NCBI RefSeq assembly: GCF_020216065.1
Contig: NZ_JAIWNA010000009.1
Span: 186,001 to 250,000, forward strand
DNA length: 64,000 nucleotides
Direction of reading: 5' to 3'
Source of the DNA: Nocardia rosealba
Lineage (GTDB): Bacteria; Actinomycetota; Actinomycetes; Mycobacteriales; Mycobacteriaceae
Both the position numbers and the translations under genes were made by a program. This document shows, one piece after another, positions 17,615 to 25,404 of the stretch. The notes beneath the pieces are model-generated. The model saw only the letters and a program-made list of their open reading frames with translations. It had not been told where the DNA came from and searched no databases. Numbering within the stretch: the first letter of the stretch is position 1; every line of letters starts with the position of its first letter.

Positions 17615-17653
17615 GTGCCCGCTGCCGAAGCGTCGAGCCGGATCAGCATGTGG

Positions 17654-17663
17654 CACAGCTGTG
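17654..17663. promoter_or_regulatory. Small palindrome upstream of the riboswitch
   Basis: CACAGCTGTG is a perfect 10-base palindrome about 40 bases upstream of the riboswitch, where the operon promoter should lie. It could be an operator, but sites this short occur by chance. The rest of 17615-17870 shows no clear promoter or gene. Confidence 0.2.
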
Positions 17664-17874
17664 ATGGCGCACAACGGTAGAAATCAGCGTGAGCGCAGCG
17701 GTTGGAATCGGGTGCGGGCGCGGGCACAATCGCCGACGTCGGGCCCGGTCGACCCACTCCAGGCCGCCGCTGTCGTGGTACGCGACGCGCCGAATACTCG
17801 GTCACTTCACCTGCGCGGATTCACCGGATCGCCGGAGTAATCTCGGCCTTCTCAGCGTCGATGAGGAGTTCGCC

Positions 17875-18582
17875 GTGACTGTTGCGCGTCGTCTGACCAC
17901 ACTGACCTCGCTGACGGCCTGCGCCGCAGCCGTGCTGCTGGCCGCTCCCGCCGCCGCCGATCCACCGGTGCGGCCGGCCGTCACCCGCGACGCCCCGGCC
18001 ACACCCACCGCCGGCCCGGGAGATCTCCTCGCCGCCTACCAGACGGTCGTCGAAACCCTCGAGGCCCTCGGCATCCAGCCCTTCCTGTACCCGACGGTCG
18101 CCGCGAACTGTTCCGGCGACGGTTTCGGCCTGGTCCCGGCCGTCGCGGGTGCGGTTCCCGGCCCGTGGCCGACGAACACCCTCCCGATCCCCGGACTCGA
18201 CCTCACGGCCGTGAAGTCAGGCCAGACGCTGTTCACGTTCCTCCCGTACGGCCTGGAACCGGACACGGCCGCCACCAAGACTTCCGGTATGCAGGTGGCC
18301 TGGCTCAACCTCAGCACCGGCCGGGGCGGGATGGCCTCGATGGGGACGATCGCCGACATCGTCCGGGCGATGGTGCCGCCCGAGGTTCCCGCCGAACTCC
18401 GGCCGCTCGCCGAGAACGTCATCCGCGATTTCCTGCGCACCGCCATCCCCGTCGGTGGTGTGCGCGCCGTCCCCGTCGACACCGGGAAGGGCACTGTCCT
18501 CGCCGCCGTCTTCGGTACCACCGACAACGCGGGCCGCTCCTGCTTCTTCTTCCCGACCGTCGGGATCACCGAGGTCGCCTGA
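17875..18582 (+). CDS. Secreted protein of unknown function
   Basis: This 235-residue protein has a signal peptide (MTVARRLTTLTSLTACAAAV, then LLAAPAAA with likely cleavage before DPPVRP). I do not recognise the mature domain. It contains GIQPFLYPTVAANCSGDGFG near the N-terminus and GRSCFFFPTVGITEVA at the C-terminus. Two Cys residues, one in each of these segments, could form a disulfide. The start GTG 17875 has GAGGAG six bases upstream. It is divergent from the sulfur operon and convergent with the glycosyltransferase gene, so it is probably transcribed alone. Proteins with this outline are, to my knowledge, found in Nocardia and relatives without assigned function. Confidence 0.75.
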   Translation: MTVARRLTTLTSLTACAAAVLLAAPAAADPPVRPAVTRDAPATPTAGPGDLLAAYQTVVETLEALGIQPFLYPTVAANCSGDGFGLVPAVAGAVPGPWPTNTLPIPGLDLTAVKSGQTLFTFLPYGLEPDTAATKTSGMQVAWLNLSTGRGGMASMGTIADIVRAMVPPEVPAELRPLAENVIRDFLRTAIPVGGVRAVPVDTGKGTVLAAVFGTTDNAGRSCFFFPTVGITEVA

Positions 18583-18667
18583 TCCGGTTTCCGCGAGGGC
18601 GGACCATCGACAGCGCACGTCCTTCGTTGGACGCACCGGTCAGTGTGGAATATCTGGGCCGCGCGGG

Positions 18668-19840
18668 TCAGCCGTGACGAGCGAGCGGTGTTTCCGGTGC
18701 GACAAGGGGACGCTGCTTCCAGCGCAGCCGCCCGGTGCGATGCAGGCGGTGCGAGCGGGCCCACAGGGTGAGGTAGTAGCCGACGGACACCGGATGGGCC
18801 AGTGCCGAGCCGAGGTCGGCGCCGGTGGGTGGGCGCCGGGTTTCGACGGCTCGGGCCATGAGCCGACCGGTGACGGCGGCGAGGTAGCCGAGCAGACCAG
18901 CCCGGCGCACCCGGCCACGACCGACGAGAACCGCCAGCGGCGGAACCCAATAGGCAAGGGCGGCAAGGACACCGATGGCCGCGCCGGTGTCGACCCGGCC
19001 GCCGTAGGCCGACCACAACCAGCGGGTGTAGCCGCCGGCGAGGTCGTCGGCGCCGGTGTACATGCGGGTGCGGGCGGCCGGCCCGGCGGTGACGAGCGCG
19101 GTCCGATGACCCGCCCGCCGCAGCGCCCGCGCGAGATCGAGATCCTCGGTGGCGCTGGCCGCCACACCGGCGTGACCCCCACCCGCCCGGTACGCCGCGG
19201 CGTCGACGGCGAGGAACTGCCCGCACGCCACCGCCGTCGACGGCCGCAAACTGTGATTGGCCGGACCCACCGGAAGCGTCGATGCCCACGACCAGGCCAG
19301 CAGCGGCTGAACCAGCTGCTCGGCGACCGAACCCGAATCCTGTGTCGGCCACGCCGACACCAAACCCGCGCCGCGCTTGCGCAATTCGGTCACTGCGGCG
19401 GCGATCGCCTGCGGTTGGAGGCGCACATCGGCGTCGACGAAGACCAGTGCCGCCGCATCGGTCCTGGCGGCCAGCCGCGCACAGGCGGCGGCCTTTCCGG
19501 TCCATCCCGGGGCGGGGTGGGCGGCCGAGCGGAGCACGGTGAATCGTTCGTCGCCGCCGATCGCGGCGAGTGCGGCCTCGTAGGTGCCGTCGGTGGAGGC
19601 ATCGTCGAGGATCAGCACTCGCAGCCGCGGTACCCCGGTCTGGGCGCGCAGATCGGCGATGAGGTCGGGCAGCCGCAGGGCTTCGTCACGGGCGGGCACG
19701 CACACGGTGACCGGTTCGATCACTCCCGACACCTGCCGGGGCAGGGTGCGCAGGGTGGCGAGGTTGTAGGCGGCGGTGCCGGCGCCGAGCACGGCGAGAC
19801 CGGTGCCCGCCCAGGTCAGGTAGCGTCCCGCCGCGCCCAT
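18668..19840 (-). CDS. Family 2 glycosyltransferase, carotenoid-cluster (CruG-like)
   Basis: This 390-residue GT2 enzyme has an N-terminal membrane helix (residues 5-27), the GT-A domain (VTVCVPARDEALRLPDLIAD, LRVLILDDASTDGTYE, GWTGKAAACARLA, ALVFVDADVRLQPQA), an ATEDLDLARALRRAG motif typical of processive-type GT2 enzymes, and C-terminal helices around residues 285-325. It follows lppM by one base and shares the strand with a CruF-like hydratase and a CrtO-like ketolase. In cyanobacteria CruF is paired with the GT2 enzyme CruG, which glycosylates the 2'- or 1'-hydroxyl of carotenoids. By that analogy it may transfer a sugar to a hydroxycarotenoid. The sugar and acceptor are inference. Confidence 0.8.
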   Translation of the reverse strand: MGAAGRYLTWAGTGLAVLGAGTAAYNLATLRTLPRQVSGVIEPVTVCVPARDEALRLPDLIADLRAQTGVPRLRVLILDDASTDGTYEAALAAIGGDERFTVLRSAAHPAPGWTGKAAACARLAARTDAAALVFVDADVRLQPQAIAAAVTELRKRGAGLVSAWPTQDSGSVAEQLVQPLLAWSWASTLPVGPANHSLRPSTAVACGQFLAVDAAAYRAGGGHAGVAASATEDLDLARALRRAGHRTALVTAGPAARTRMYTGADDLAGGYTRWLWSAYGGRVDTGAAIGVLAALAYWVPPLAVLVGRGRVRRAGLLGYLAAVTGRLMARAVETRRPPTGADLGSALAHPVSVGYYLTLWARSHRLHRTGRLRWKQRPLVAPETPLARHG

Positions 19841-19841
19841 G

Positions 19842-20585
19842 TCAGCGGCCTAGCCTGCGCTGGGTGATCTCGCGCCACATCTCCGAGGGCGAGAAGTTGG
19901 GCCGCGGCGCGTTCGGCGGGCGCGGGTTGCGGTCGCGGTAGGCGAGACCGGCGATCATCGCGGCCACGGCCAGGGTGATACCGCCCATGATGCCCGCCCA
20001 GCCGGCGAACGAGCGGGTGTTGGGGTCGGCGTATTTGACCTCGGCGCGCAGGGTCGAGGACTCACCGGCGGGCAGCTTCCACGACACGGTGTTGTCGCCC
20101 TCGCGGGTGCCGTTGGTCTTGGCGACACGCGATGGGAACGCGATGGAGAACTGCACGTCCGACCCGTGCGGCGGCACCGACTCGAGGTCGACGCGGCCGG
20201 TGAGGCTCACCAGGTCGCCGTTGCGCTTGAACTCGAGGGTGAACATGCCCTGGGTCTGATCCGACAGGCTGCCGAGCTGGCCGACCTCGCCGAAGGTCAG
20301 ATCGTCGAAGAACACCTGCGTGCCGACGTAACCGTCTTGGTTGTACGGGTCGACGCGCACCTTGGCGGCCAGCGATTCGGGCGCCTTCAGCTGCGGGCCC
20401 TTGTCGTCGGGGCCCTGCGGGGCCACTGCGGCGACGATCCGTCCCGATACCCGGTCGTTGGACGACACCCCCATCGACACCTGCACCCGCAGGCATCCGG
20501 TCAGCGCGGGCACCAGCAGTGCCAGCAGAACGGCGACCGCCGCGACGCGCCGGGCGGGCCCGGAACGGCGCGAGGGGGAAGGCAT
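19842..20585 (-). CDS. lppM: LppM-family lipoprotein (DUF3153)
   Basis: This lipoprotein of about 247 residues has basic residues, then VAAVAVLLALLVPALTGC, with Cys31 (counted from the start at 20585) as the lipid-attachment site. The mature part contains GCLRVQVSMGVSSNDRVSG, DPYNQDGYVGTQVFFDDLTF and KYADPNTRSFAGWAGIMGG, matching LppM (Rv2171) as I recall it. A C-terminal membrane helix (GIMGGITLAVAAMIAGLAYR) and a short cytoplasmic tail follow. LppM has been linked to phagosome interactions in M. tuberculosis; its molecular role is not settled. Starts at 20618 and 20648 are possible but give an odd, long signal peptide. Its place between two carotenoid genes is notable. Confidence 0.88.
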   Translation of the reverse strand: MPSPSRRSGPARRVAAVAVLLALLVPALTGCLRVQVSMGVSSNDRVSGRIVAAVAPQGPDDKGPQLKAPESLAAKVRVDPYNQDGYVGTQVFFDDLTFGEVGQLGSLSDQTQGMFTLEFKRNGDLVSLTGRVDLESVPPHGSDVQFSIAFPSRVAKTNGTREGDNTVSWKLPAGESSTLRAEVKYADPNTRSFAGWAGIMGGITLAVAAMIAGLAYRDRNPRPPNAPRPNFSPSEMWREITQRRLGR

Positions 20586-20682
20586 GTCGGCGACGAGACT
20601 CGGCTGCACGGTTGACATCGTGCCAGGCTCGGGCCGCAGAACCCACACGACGGGCCCAACCGCCTCCCACCACCCGCTGCGA

Positions 20683-21576
20683 TCAGGGGTTTCGCCACCG
20701 TGCGGCAGCCTGGCGAGCCAACGGGATTCCGAGCAGTCCCATCCCGGCGAAGCCCCAGGCCGCCGATGCGGGAAGGCCGAGGAACACCGCGTGCGCGAGG
20801 GCCGAGCCGAGCCAGGTCCACGCGAACACCGCGAGCGGCACCGCCACCGACGGATCGTGGGCGCGGGGGAGCAGCCTGTCGAGTGCGGTGAGCAGCGCCG
20901 CCATCAGCGATGCGACGAGCATCCAGCCGAGATAATTGGTGTAGGGGATCTGCGCCAGCCCCGGCAGACCGGCATCGGTGACCGACCACGTCCACTGCCC
21001 GTCGACGACCATCTGCGGATCGAGAAACAGATCCCATCCCACCGCCCCGACAACAAGCAGTGCGGCACGTTTGACGCGGGCTCGCGCGGTGACCCTGTCC
21101 GTCCCGGCGGCTCCCGCTCCGAGGCCACCGGTGCTTGCCGCATCGATCCTCGCGAGCAGGCCCGCGACGACCCAGATCGGATACAGCCCACCGGTCCATG
21201 CCAGCGGCACCACCAGCGGTACATCCGCGAGCGCGGGCCCGAGCCGATCCGCCGCGTACACGTAGGCACCGTAGGGCACCCCCGTCGCCGTCCCCACGAT
21301 CTCGGACCCGAGTCCTATCCCGGAGACGATGACGAAAAACCCTGCTGCCCACCGCCACCCACGAGTAGTTACCGCATGCAGCAGCGCGGTCGACACCGAC
21401 AACACCACCACGGCCACCGTGACCCGATCCCGCGCCACGCCCGCACTCAACGGATAGGCGATCTGTACGAGCACCAGCGCCACCGCCGCGAACGCTGGGA
21501 TCATCCGCTGACGACGGACACCAACCCATTCCTGGGCGGTGGCTGCGATTCGGCCGAGCGTGCGGCTGGTAGTCAC
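20683..21576 (-). CDS. cruF: Carotenoid hydratase-like membrane protein (CruF/DUF422 family)
   Basis: A 297-residue polytopic membrane protein of the DUF422 family, which includes CruF, the carotenoid 1',2'-hydratase that adds water to the end of a lycopene or gamma-carotene chain. Typical stretches are GLGSEIVGTATGVPYGAYVY, VGAVGWDLFLDPQMV and the WTWS and PYTNYLGWMLVASL segments; conserved acidic residues (Glu in GSEIVG, Asp in WDLFLDP) are present. About seven membrane segments are apparent. It sits between the CrtO-like gene (91 bases upstream) and lppM. The family call is good; the exact reaction in this organism is inferred from the cluster. Confidence 0.82.
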   Translation of the reverse strand: MTTSRTLGRIAATAQEWVGVRRQRMIPAFAAVALVLVQIAYPLSAGVARDRVTVAVVVLSVSTALLHAVTTRGWRWAAGFFVIVSGIGLGSEIVGTATGVPYGAYVYAADRLGPALADVPLVVPLAWTGGLYPIWVVAGLLARIDAASTGGLGAGAAGTDRVTARARVKRAALLVVGAVGWDLFLDPQMVVDGQWTWSVTDAGLPGLAQIPYTNYLGWMLVASLMAALLTALDRLLPRAHDPSVAVPLAVFAWTWLGSALAHAVFLGLPASAAWGFAGMGLLGIPLARQAAARWRNP

Positions 21577-21667
21577 GACCTCTGCCGATCGGTCTCGGTG
21601 TCACACGGCGGCAATTCGCGGGCGTCCCGGGGACGGCTGCTCCACGGGGCACGCGGATCGGGCGCTG

Positions 21668-23245
21668 TCATCGCCTGCGCGACAAGGGGAATCGGCGGGT
21701 GCGTCGGTCGCCGAGTACCAGCCGGGCGGCACTGCGTCCGCTGGCTCCTGACACCCCGCCACCCGGGTGCGTGGACGCGCCCGTGAGGTACAGACCTGGC
21801 GCACCAGGCACCCGTTGACCCGACAGCTCCGGCAGCGGCCGCCACAGCATCATCTGGTCCAGCGACATCTCCACGTGCATCACATTGCCGCCGCGCAGGC
21901 CCATCTCCCGTTCCAGGTCGACCGGGGTCTGCACGAAACGACGCAACACCGAATCGGCGAATCCCGGTGCGTACCTGTCGACTTCGGCGATGATCCGGTC
22001 GGCCTCGCGATCGGCGTGCGCCGACCAATCGCTCCCGTCGGCCAGCTCGTAGGGATGCCACTGCGCCCACAGCGACAGCTGGTGTTCACCGGGTGGGGTG
22101 ATGGACGGGTCGAGCGCGCTGAAACTCATTGCCAGCACCACCGGCCGTGGCGGCAGCTCACCCGCCGAGGCCGCACCGTGCGCCGCCCGCAGTTGCCTGC
22201 GATCCGACACGAGGAATTGCAGGCCGTGCGCGGACTCCGCGGGCGATGCGCCGGGGTAGCTCGGTAGGCGATCGGTGGCCAGGCGGACCACCATGCCGAT
22301 ACCGGGCCCGACCCGGATGCGGCGCTGCCAGTCGTCGAGCACCGCCTCGTCGAAACCGCCCGCGCGCAACAGGTCGAGGGTGGCGAGGATGTGCGAGCCC
22401 GCGATCACGGTGTCGGCGTGCAGCTCACGCCCCGATTCCGTGCGCACCTGCCACCCGCGCCCCGACCGCCGCAGCTCCGTGACGGCATCACCGGTGTGGA
22501 CTTCACCGCCGTCGGCACACAACCGCGCGATCAGCGCCGCGCTGAGCGCCCCACTTCCCCCCACGGCCCGCCCGGGCGGCAAAGTGTGCATGAGCGCGGC
22601 GAAGCCTGCCATCGGCGCGGTCCCCGGTTCCGACATCGGTGGACCCGACTGCGCACCGAACCACGCCAGCGACGCCTTGAGCCGTTCGTCGTCGAACCAG
22701 TAGTCGAGCAGCGCGTCACCGGTCTGCAGAAACTCCCGCGACAGCGCCGACCCGCCGTCGCGCGCGTCCAGCCCCCAGAACGCGCGAACCAGCCTCCCCG
22801 GCGTCGGGGGACCACCGAACGCCCGCATCACCCGCGCGCTTCGCTCACCCCACACCTCGACGAAACGGCGGTAGGCCTCGGCATCCTTCGTCCCACAAGC
22901 CGCCGCGATCGACGCGCACGTGGCGTCGAGATCGCGGTGGAAGACGATCGGTGGGCGTCCACCGTCGGACGGCGTGAATCCCCACGGATCACAGTCGAGA
23001 TAGCGCAACCCGAACCGCTCGAGCTCGAGTTCCTCGATGATCCCGGTGTGCCGGACCATGATGTGTGCCGAGGAACCGCGATCCACAAGGTGGCCAGGGA
23101 ACCGTTCGACCGTAGACACCGCCCCGCCGGGCACCGTGTCTCGTTCGAGCACCTGGACCCGCTGCCCGGCCCGCGCCAGATAGCAGGCGGCGACCAGCGC
23201 GTTGTGCCCCGATCCGACGACGACCGTTGTTTCGCTGCGGCTCAC
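21668..23245 (-). CDS. CrtO/CruO-type carotenoid ketolase or related FAD oxidoreductase
   Basis: This 525-residue FAD-dependent protein of the phytoene-desaturase superfamily has TTVVVGSGHNALVAACYLAR at the N-terminus, ERDTVPGGAVSTVERFPG, and a C-terminal FAD segment PGLYLTGASTHPGGGVSGAS. The GSGHNALVAA form and the GGNVMHVEMSLDQMM segment with WRPLPE are characteristic of CrtO-type beta-carotene/gamma-carotene 4-ketolases rather than CrtI. It starts at GTG 23245, overlapping the GNAT stop as GTGA. With CruF and a GT2 enzyme downstream, it probably adds a keto group to a cyclised carotenoid end. No lycopene cyclase is in the window. Confidence 0.82.
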   Translation of the reverse strand: MSRSETTVVVGSGHNALVAACYLARAGQRVQVLERDTVPGGAVSTVERFPGHLVDRGSSAHIMVRHTGIIEELELERFGLRYLDCDPWGFTPSDGGRPPIVFHRDLDATCASIAAACGTKDAEAYRRFVEVWGERSARVMRAFGGPPTPGRLVRAFWGLDARDGGSALSREFLQTGDALLDYWFDDERLKASLAWFGAQSGPPMSEPGTAPMAGFAALMHTLPPGRAVGGSGALSAALIARLCADGGEVHTGDAVTELRRSGRGWQVRTESGRELHADTVIAGSHILATLDLLRAGGFDEAVLDDWQRRIRVGPGIGMVVRLATDRLPSYPGASPAESAHGLQFLVSDRRQLRAAHGAASAGELPPRPVVLAMSFSALDPSITPPGEHQLSLWAQWHPYELADGSDWSAHADREADRIIAEVDRYAPGFADSVLRRFVQTPVDLEREMGLRGGNVMHVEMSLDQMMLWRPLPELSGQRVPGAPGLYLTGASTHPGGGVSGASGRSAARLVLGDRRTRRFPLSRRR

Positions 23246-23877
23246 GCCCGTTCGCCCGCCGGTGGCATCGGCAGCCTGCGGCCGAGGATCGCGAACGGCC
23301 GGGTATCGCCCGCGAAGACGAAATTGCGGATCACATCGGTGAATCCCGCGCGCCGGTACAACCGCCACGCCCGGTTGTCCTCCTCGGGAACCTCCGGCGT
23401 CGACAGCAGGACCGCTGCCTCGGGGCGGCCGGCGAGCAACCGTTCGAGCAGGGTCGCCCCGATCCCGCGACCCTGCGCGGCCGGGTGCACGTGCAGTTCG
23501 GTGAGTTCGAAATAGTCGGCGAGCAACTCGCGCGCGGCGGCCTCCGGCCAGCCGCACCGGCGCATCCCGGTGTGCACCTGCTGATGCCACCACTGCCGCG
23601 GCGCGCCGCTGTATCCGTAGGCGATGGCGAGCAGCGGGGCGGTGCGCAGGTCGACCGCGCCCGCGTCGTCGGGCAGCACGGCGGCCACCGCCCGCCAGCC
23701 CGCCCGGGTGGTGTGCTCGTTCCACATCGGGGCCCGGTGATGTTCGGTGCCGCGCGGATAGTCCATCGCGGCCACATACACCGAGAGGGCGTCGTGCAGG
23801 CGGGCCCGCAGGGCGGCGACGCTCAGGTCGACGACCACAGGTGCTGGAGTGTGGTGATTGGGCTTGACGGCTGTCAT
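23242..23877 (-). CDS. GNAT-family N-acetyltransferase
   Basis: A 211-residue protein with a C-terminal GNAT domain: ELTELHVHPAAQGRGIGATL is the acetyl-CoA-binding motif A (QGRGIG), followed by RAWRLYRRAGFTDVIRNFVF (motif B). The N-terminal third (residues 1-110) is less typical and includes APRQWWHQQVHTGMRRCG. It corresponds in position to Rv2170, next to lppM and the DUF3040 gene in M. tuberculosis. The substrate is unknown. It is the first gene of the minus-strand carotenoid run and overlaps the CrtO-like gene by four bases. Its upstream region is shared with the divergent HEPN gene and contains an SOS-box-like site. Confidence 0.83.
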   Translation of the reverse strand: MTAVKPNHHTPAPVVVDLSVAALRARLHDALSVYVAAMDYPRGTEHHRAPMWNEHTTRAGWRAVAAVLPDDAGAVDLRTAPLLAIAYGYSGAPRQWWHQQVHTGMRRCGWPEAAARELLADYFELTELHVHPAAQGRGIGATLLERLLAGRPEAAVLLSTPEVPEEDNRAWRLYRRAGFTDVIRNFVFAGDTRPFAILGRRLPMPPAGERA

Positions 23878-23933
23878 CGCTCTCGTCGGAACTTGTCGGT
23901 GGGTGTCCCTATATTCAATCTCAATTCAAACGT

Positions 23934-23949
23934 TCGAATGGTTGTTCGA
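23934..23949. promoter_or_regulatory. Probable LexA (SOS) box
   Basis: TCGAATGGTTGTTCGA differs by a single base from the actinobacterial SOS-box pattern TCGAAC-N4-GTTCGA. It lies 29 bases before the start of the HEPN gene and 57 bases before the divergent GNAT start, so it could repress either. The nearby TATATT (23910-23915) may be a -10 for one of the two directions. Confidence 0.65.
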
Positions 23950-23977
23950 TCTGTGCGAGGGGCGAAAGGGGCAGCAG

Positions 23978-24427
23978 ATGCCTGGTCACAACGATGGTCG
24001 AGCGCACGCGGGCCACGACGGCCGCGCCGGCGGACTGCTACGACAGGCCGATGCGCTGCTCACCGACTCGGCCTGGGAGCACGAGCCGGGGGAGCGGTTC
24101 CGCACCGCCTATCTGGCCGCGCTGCGTGGCGCCGGTGCGATGATCGCGCTCACCGGCGCCGACCGCGCGCCGCGGGCTCGATCGCGCAGCGCCTGGGTAT
24201 TACTGAGACGCGCCACGCCGGAGTTCGCGATGTGGGCCGACTACTTCGAGGCGCACTCGCCGCTGCGGGCCGCCCTCGAGGCCGGATTGGACCGCACGAT
24301 CACCGACACACAAGCCGACGAGTTCTGTTCGCGGGTGGGCGCGTTCCTCTACGACGTCGACGATGCGCTGGTCGCCGCCGCCAAGACACGCCCGCAGCCG
24401 AGTCGCGACCGGGACATGACCGCTTAG
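23978..24427 (+). CDS. SAV_6107-family HEPN domain protein
   Basis: A 149-residue, largely helical protein. LLRQADALLTDSAWEHEPGE, RFRTAYLAALRGAGAMIALT and the C-terminal DEFCSRVGAFLYDVDDALVA place it in the SAV_6107-like HEPN group known from actinobacteria. HEPN domains often occur in RNases or nucleotidyl-transfer systems. The RNase motif R-x4-6-H is not obvious here, so a catalytic role is doubtful. The start ATG 23978 has AAAGGGG upstream. The SOS-like box just before it suggests induction by DNA damage. It precedes the DUF3040 gene by 125 bases on the same strand. Confidence 0.78.
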   Translation: MPGHNDGRAHAGHDGRAGGLLRQADALLTDSAWEHEPGERFRTAYLAALRGAGAMIALTGADRAPRARSRSAWVLLRRATPEFAMWADYFEAHSPLRAALEAGLDRTITDTQADEFCSRVGAFLYDVDDALVAAAKTRPQPSRDRDMTA

Positions 24428-24552
24428 TTATCACCGAGTAGGTGGTACGGCCTCGATCGAACTCGTATCATGGGGAGCAGATAGCCGCCAAGGTCGGCTA
24501 CCCGTCGCCTACCCGGAGGCGACCAGCCACGCCTAGTGCCGGGGGAGGTACC

Positions 24553-24975
24553 GTGCCACTCTCCGAGCACGAGCAGCGCATGCTCGAACAGATCGAGAGC
24601 GCTCTCTATGCTGAGGACCCGAAGTTCGCCTCGTCCGTCCGCGGCGGACGACTTCGCTCCACGTCGAGTCGACGTAGGCTCCAAGCTGCGGCGTTGTTCG
24701 CCGTCGGCCTGTTCCTGCTCGTCGCCGGCATCGCCGCCCCGTTCAAGCCGGGCGGGTTCCCGATCATCAGTCTCGTGGGCTTCATCGCCATGTTCGGCGC
24801 GGGTGTCCTGTTGATGATCGGCAGCTCGCGTCGGCCGGGTGCGGCAGACGCCCCCGGTGAACCGCCGGCGGGCGCGGGCCCGTCGGGCGGGCGCGGTGGC
24901 CAGCGGCCGCGCAAGTCGGGCGGCTTCTCGGAGCGGATGGAAGACCGATTCCGCCGCAGATTCGAGCAGGAGTAG
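24553..24975 (+). CDS. DUF3040 membrane protein
   Basis: This 140-residue protein begins PLSEHEQRMLEQIESALYAE and DPKFASSVRGG, an N-terminus nearly identical to what I recall of Rv2169c of M. tuberculosis. Two membrane helices follow (about residues 48-66 and 72-92), then a Gly/Pro-rich linker and a basic C-terminus SERMEDRFRRRFEQE. The function is unknown. It lies directly upstream of mraZ in many mycolic-acid actinobacteria, so its conservation next to the division cluster may matter. The start is GTG 24553 with GGGGGAGG as ribosome site. A strong terminator follows its stop, so it is not part of the mraZ transcript. Confidence 0.88.
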   Translation: MPLSEHEQRMLEQIESALYAEDPKFASSVRGGRLRSTSSRRRLQAAALFAVGLFLLVAGIAAPFKPGGFPIISLVGFIAMFGAGVLLMIGSSRRPGAADAPGEPPAGAGPSGGRGGQRPRKSGGFSERMEDRFRRRFEQE

Positions 24976-25014
24976 CCCTGCTCCGACCGTGAGGTCGAGC
25001 ACAACGGCATAGCA

Positions 25015-25050
25015 AGCGGTGTCGCACCCGGTCGCGGGTGCGACACCGCT
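25015..25050 (+). terminator. Intrinsic terminator after the DUF3040 gene
   Basis: A perfect 16-base-pair stem (arms 25015-25030 and 25035-25050) with the 4-base loop GTCG stands 40 bases after the DUF3040 stop, followed by TTCG. It should end the upstream transcript and insulate the mraZ promoter. The T-run is short, as is common in high-GC actinobacteria. Confidence 0.8.
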
Positions 25051-25100
25051 TTCGCATGCCCTCGTCCGGGTCGGCTCGGATCGCGCTCGCAGGGCGGTTC

Positions 25101-25124
25101 CCCCACCTTCCCCACCATCCCCCA
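25101..25124 (-). repeat. Reverse-strand triplet of TGGGG motifs upstream of mraZ
   Basis: CCCCA occurs at 25101-25105, 25110-25114 and 25120-25124, i.e. TGGGG on the minus strand at spacings of 9 and 10 bases. This resembles the MraZ boxes found 200 bases downstream in the opposite orientation, but one spacing is off by a base. It may be a second MraZ site or a C-rich tract by chance. The rest of the 429-base gap (24976-25404) holds the terminator and the mraZ promoter only. Confidence 0.35.
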
Positions 25125-25316
25125 CCAGGGCAGTCTCGTACGCCGTCGAACGACAGGTCCGCCGATGGCACCTGGGAAGTTTGCTGAACGTTGTCGGAAC
25201 GGGGGATTGCCGACCCGCGCGGGTTGTCCTAACACGCGATAATCCCGAATCTCATTGATAGCTGACATGACCTGCGGAATTGTGTTGGCGGGGAGCAGGA
25301 TCACCCAGGGTTTCGA

Positions 25317-25348
25317 TTGAAAGTGGGGGAAAGTGGGGTAATGTGGGT
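25317..25348 (+). promoter_or_regulatory. mraZ (dcw) promoter with three phased MraZ boxes
   Basis: TTGAAA (25317-25322), a 16-base spacer and TAATGT (25339-25344) form a good vegetative promoter about 60 bases before mraZ. Three TGGGN repeats begin at 25324, 25334 and 25344, exactly 10 bases apart (5-base gaps). This is the arrangement MraZ recognises in other bacteria. The boxes cover the spacer and the -10, so MraZ bound here would block RNA polymerase: autorepression of the division cluster. Confidence 0.85.
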
Positions 25349-25404
25349 CGCGCACTACAGGAGAGGCCGTATGGCCAGGTGATCCAGTAGGGAGGTGGCC
25401 GGGA

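Noticed and set aside
17615..17870. A tRNA or a further riboswitch upstream of the S-box
   Set aside because: No cloverleaf or other known leader consensus was visible; only a 10-base palindrome stands out.
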